Assembly (NCBI GenBank): GCA_024305745.1
Contig: JAHRBS010000003.1
Coordinates: 2,480,001 to 2,544,000, forward strand
Direction: 5' to 3'
Length of the DNA stretch: 64,000 bases
From: Polyporus tsugae
Taxonomy: Eukaryota; Basidiomycota; Agaricomycetes; Polyporales; Polyporaceae
The notes beneath the pieces are model-generated. The model did no database searches, was not told where the DNA came from, and saw nothing but the letters and a program-made list of their open reading frames with translations. A program made the translations under genes and the position numbers. Each line of letters begins with the position of its first letter. Positions within the stretch are counted from its first letter, which is position 1. Below are positions 61,370-64,000 of this stretch, one piece after another.

Positions 61370-62829
61370 AGTGGTGAGGTGGGCGTTTGTTGTTTGTTAG
61401 GAGAGGCAACGATGTCCTGACCGCCTTCGCCGCTCAACTTCAGGTTTTATACCAAACCAGGGTCCTTCCAGCGCGAATGATTTGTACACAGTCCCTGCCT
61501 TGACGGATCACGAACATGTCTTCTCTATTGTAAAGTTCTGACCGACAGACAGGTTTATAGTATGCGCATTGCTTCCTGGGACATTAAGGGACGCACCTGA
61601 GGACACGGGATCGCCAGCATTTCCACCACTTTGCGTCGCGACCCAGCTTCTTCGTCGACTTGACTTTCGGACGAGAGGGTCACACTGAAACAAACAGTTG
61701 AGTCTATCGATATCATCTTCAATGCCCACTAGTGCTCGGCGTTGAGCTCTTGAAGCGAGCCGTCGACAGGCTTCCTACAGATGATGGTCAAGAAGACGTT
61801 GTGGAATGGTCGAGGTTCCGAGTCGATAGACTCAGACAGGTTATTGCTAAGCAGGTACCCGTTCTAGCCGGACAGGCTCGGTAGCTATAATCTCGGTCCT
61901 CGGGAGTATATCTGCTTCCGGGATGGAAAATGACATGCCCTCCGCATGTTTTGCATCCTTCAAAGTTCACAATGCATAGGATCGCGGCCGGTTATGTGAG
62001 GAGAGGACTGTTGTCTCTAGATAATGAGCGCAAAGGAGGGTACGCATGGCAGTGATTGTCATCTCCATCCCATGGTCCAGACGAGGCGACCCCGCTCAAC
62101 ACGGAAAAGTAGCATTTTACTGGGCGGGGGAACACCTGGGAACACATCGTTCTCGAGCGTGCGTCTCAATGAGCTTAAACTGATCGATATGTCAGCTGAG
62201 TGATCAACGCCTGAATAGCATTCAATCTTGCCCCATTGAAGGGGCATTCGTGGGGCTCTGAAGGGACATTCGTGGGGCTCCGAGTACTTTCGAACTCAGT
62301 AGCTCTCCATTCACAGGCCACCCTGAAGCTTGATTCGGAGGACTACCTCCCGTGCACTGAGTTCATCTGCATCACCGCATGTCCTTCGTTTACTCGCTTG
62401 AGGGAGAGGAACGACAAGCGGGAGGTAGATAGCAAACTCGAACGGAGAACTAAACGAGTGTAAGGCATGGTACAATAGTACGGAGAAGAAGCCCATCTCT
62501 GCAGCATTCCGGGGGAACGAATGAAGAGGAGAGCGGAATAGTATCGTAAGGAACGGTGAACGTCGCACAATGCGAGCGAGGATGGAAAGAAGCGGAAGTG
62601 GGAAAGATAGCCCGCGGTTAGGTGGGACACCGCGAGGGCTTGGATTAGTACGAGTAGATGCGGAAGGAAAAAGGTAGAGAGCAGATAAGCAGCCAGTCGA
62701 AGCGATGTATGGGTTTTCTATCCTTTTCAAAAGCACATTCCAAAGTACGAACGAACAGTTTCAGCGAGGCCGTGCGACAAAGGCGACAAGAGCTGCGCTG
62801 TGACAGCGCGGAACGTTGCCCGACCCCGT
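61370..62829. other. 1.46-kb intergenic region, no gene seen
   Basis: It holds the promoter of the small secreted protein gene and the 3' flank of the unknown gene. A short direct duplication GGGGCATTCGTGGGGCTC / GGGACATTCGTGGGGCTC lies near 62240-62281. Confidence 0.45.
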
Positions 62830-63780
62830 TTATGCAGCGGCCACGACGGCAGGCGAGACGATGTTGGTGACGTTGTTCGTCTCGTTGTGGACGTTGACCG
62901 CGGGGGAGGGGAGCGTGGCGAGCACAGGGTGGGCAACGGCCGGAGTGGCCGCAATCAGCTTGTCGCTCGAGGCAAACCAGCGGCTGAGCAGGAGATGCAT
63001 CAGCACTCGGCGACTCGAGAAACAGAAACGGCAAAAGAACAGAGCTCACGGGACAGGGAGCACAGCGAACTTGCCCTTGTACTCGACGCCGAAGACGTGC
63101 AGGTCGAACTCGACCCACAGCCAGGCGTGCGGGTGGCACGCGTCGTCCTTCTGCACCCAGAGGCGGACGCTCCCGTAGATCTCGGGCACGCCGATCGACA
63201 TGTGGATGCCCTTGCCGCAGTGGAGGTCGCCCTTGTACGAGCCGCCCTTGACGGAGGCGAGGAGCGGGTACTTGATGTTCACCGTGACGTGGTCGACGTG
63301 CGAAGCGCAGTCGCGGACGTCGATCTTGCCCGCGAACTATGAAGAGGTAGATGGTGCAGATGGTCAGGAGGCTTTCTCGCCGTGGACAGGAAGTAGCATT
63401 GTGAGCCTACCTCGATGGTGAGAGGTCCGAGGGGGATGCCGATGTTGGCGTCAATGTACTCGTGCTTGCTGCCGAAGATGGGGTACTCGGCCACGGCGAA
63501 GATATCGTACTTGCGCCCACAGCAGTCGCCGTTCGTGACGATGGTGTGGTGGATCATGAGCCACTCGTGCACGTCTGGATTGCAGTCGATTAGTGTCGTT
63601 TACTCAATCAATGCCGTGTGGATTCTTACTGATCATCGTGGGGCACGCCACTAGAGAATATGCGATCAAGTTGGAGAGCCATTCGTCAGAACGGCTTCAC
63701 CGTGGTCGTAACAGAGCGAGCATACCGTAGAGCTCCGAGGAGCAGGAAGTGGGCATGGTGGGCTTCAGGATGCAGGACAT
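62830..63780 (-). CDS. Unrecognised protein with a conserved-looking His/Cys/Trp-rich domain
   Basis: At least five exons on the minus strand: MSCILKPTMPTSCSSELY, then VACPTMI joined through an intron to NVHEWLMIHHTIVTNGDCCG, then YDIFAVAEYPIFGSKHEYID, FAGKIDVRDCASHVDHVTVN, SYKGDLHCGKGIHMSIGVPE, IYGSVRLWVQKDDACHPHAW, LWVEFDLHVFGVEYKGKFAV and a Val/Ala/Asn-rich tail ending at 62830-62832. The length is about 225 aa. There is no signal peptide. Alternating hydrophobic strands (KYPLL, GSVRLWV, WLWVEFDLHVFGVEYKGKF) suggest a beta-sandwich. I do not recognise the family. Every splice fits GT-AG and the frame is intact, so it is a real gene. Confidence 0.7.
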
Positions 63781-64000
63781 GGCTGTCGATGTGAGGTGGG
63801 AGTGAGGTGAGGAGTGAGGTGAGGAGGAAGTTGTGTTGAGCTCGAAGTTCGCTAGAGAAGATCCGGATTGTGGGTTCTGCAGAACTTGTGCCGGTCCTCT
63901 GCCAGCTTTTATACGCAGGACCGGACGTCCATGGCCCTACTCAAACCGTACAGTGGCCAATCCGGAAAGGCATGCCGAGACGGCAGAGAGGTCAGGCTCT

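Overview
The window is nuclear DNA of a filamentous basidiomycete, most likely an Agaricomycete of the polypore type. The signs are genes split by many short introns (about 45-110 nt, GT-AG), GC-rich coding sequence, compact gene spacing with several head-to-head pairs, and wood-decay or secreted families: a polyporopepsin-like aspartic protease, two GH43 enzymes, a cerato-platanin-like protein, a secreted lactonase-like propeller and small secreted proteins. The species call is inference. The gene models below were spliced by eye.

Left part (0-16.7 kb): an Sfh5-type Sec14 lipid-transfer protein; a divergent histone H3/H4 pair; an F-box/LRR protein; a 1.13-kb element with 26-bp terminal inverted repeats; an F-BAR/RhoGAP protein; and a ZIP metal transporter head-to-head with the urease GTPase UreG. 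The last two proteins both carry His-rich stretches.

Middle (17.5-35 kb): a GH43 glycosidase; a cerato-platanin-like protein with seven metal-ligand-rich heptads; a METTL21-type methyltransferase divergent from a mitochondrial rhomboid protease; a 619-bp mariner-type MITE; an aspartic protease; a second GH43 paralogue; and a TMEM97/EXPERA membrane protein.

Right-centre (36.5-47 kb): Paf1 and a HIT-zinc-finger protein (ZNHIT2 type) share a short promoter containing a telomere-like motif. They are followed by Erv1 sulfhydryl oxidase, a tentative small minus-strand gene, a GH47 alpha-mannosidase and an S28 serine carboxypeptidase.

Right part (47-64 kb): two inverted, decayed copies of one F-box gene flank a tRNA-Asp(GTC) gene with a 10-nt intron and the Trm82 (tRNA m7G methyltransferase subunit) gene. 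Then come an old yellow enzyme, an F-box-like remnant, a secreted lactonase-like gene with a frameshift and a nonsense codon, a small secreted protein gene with an internal TAG, and an unrecognised conserved-looking gene. Broken reading frames are concentrated between 47 and 61.4 kb, which suggests a locally decaying, dispensable region next to housekeeping genes.
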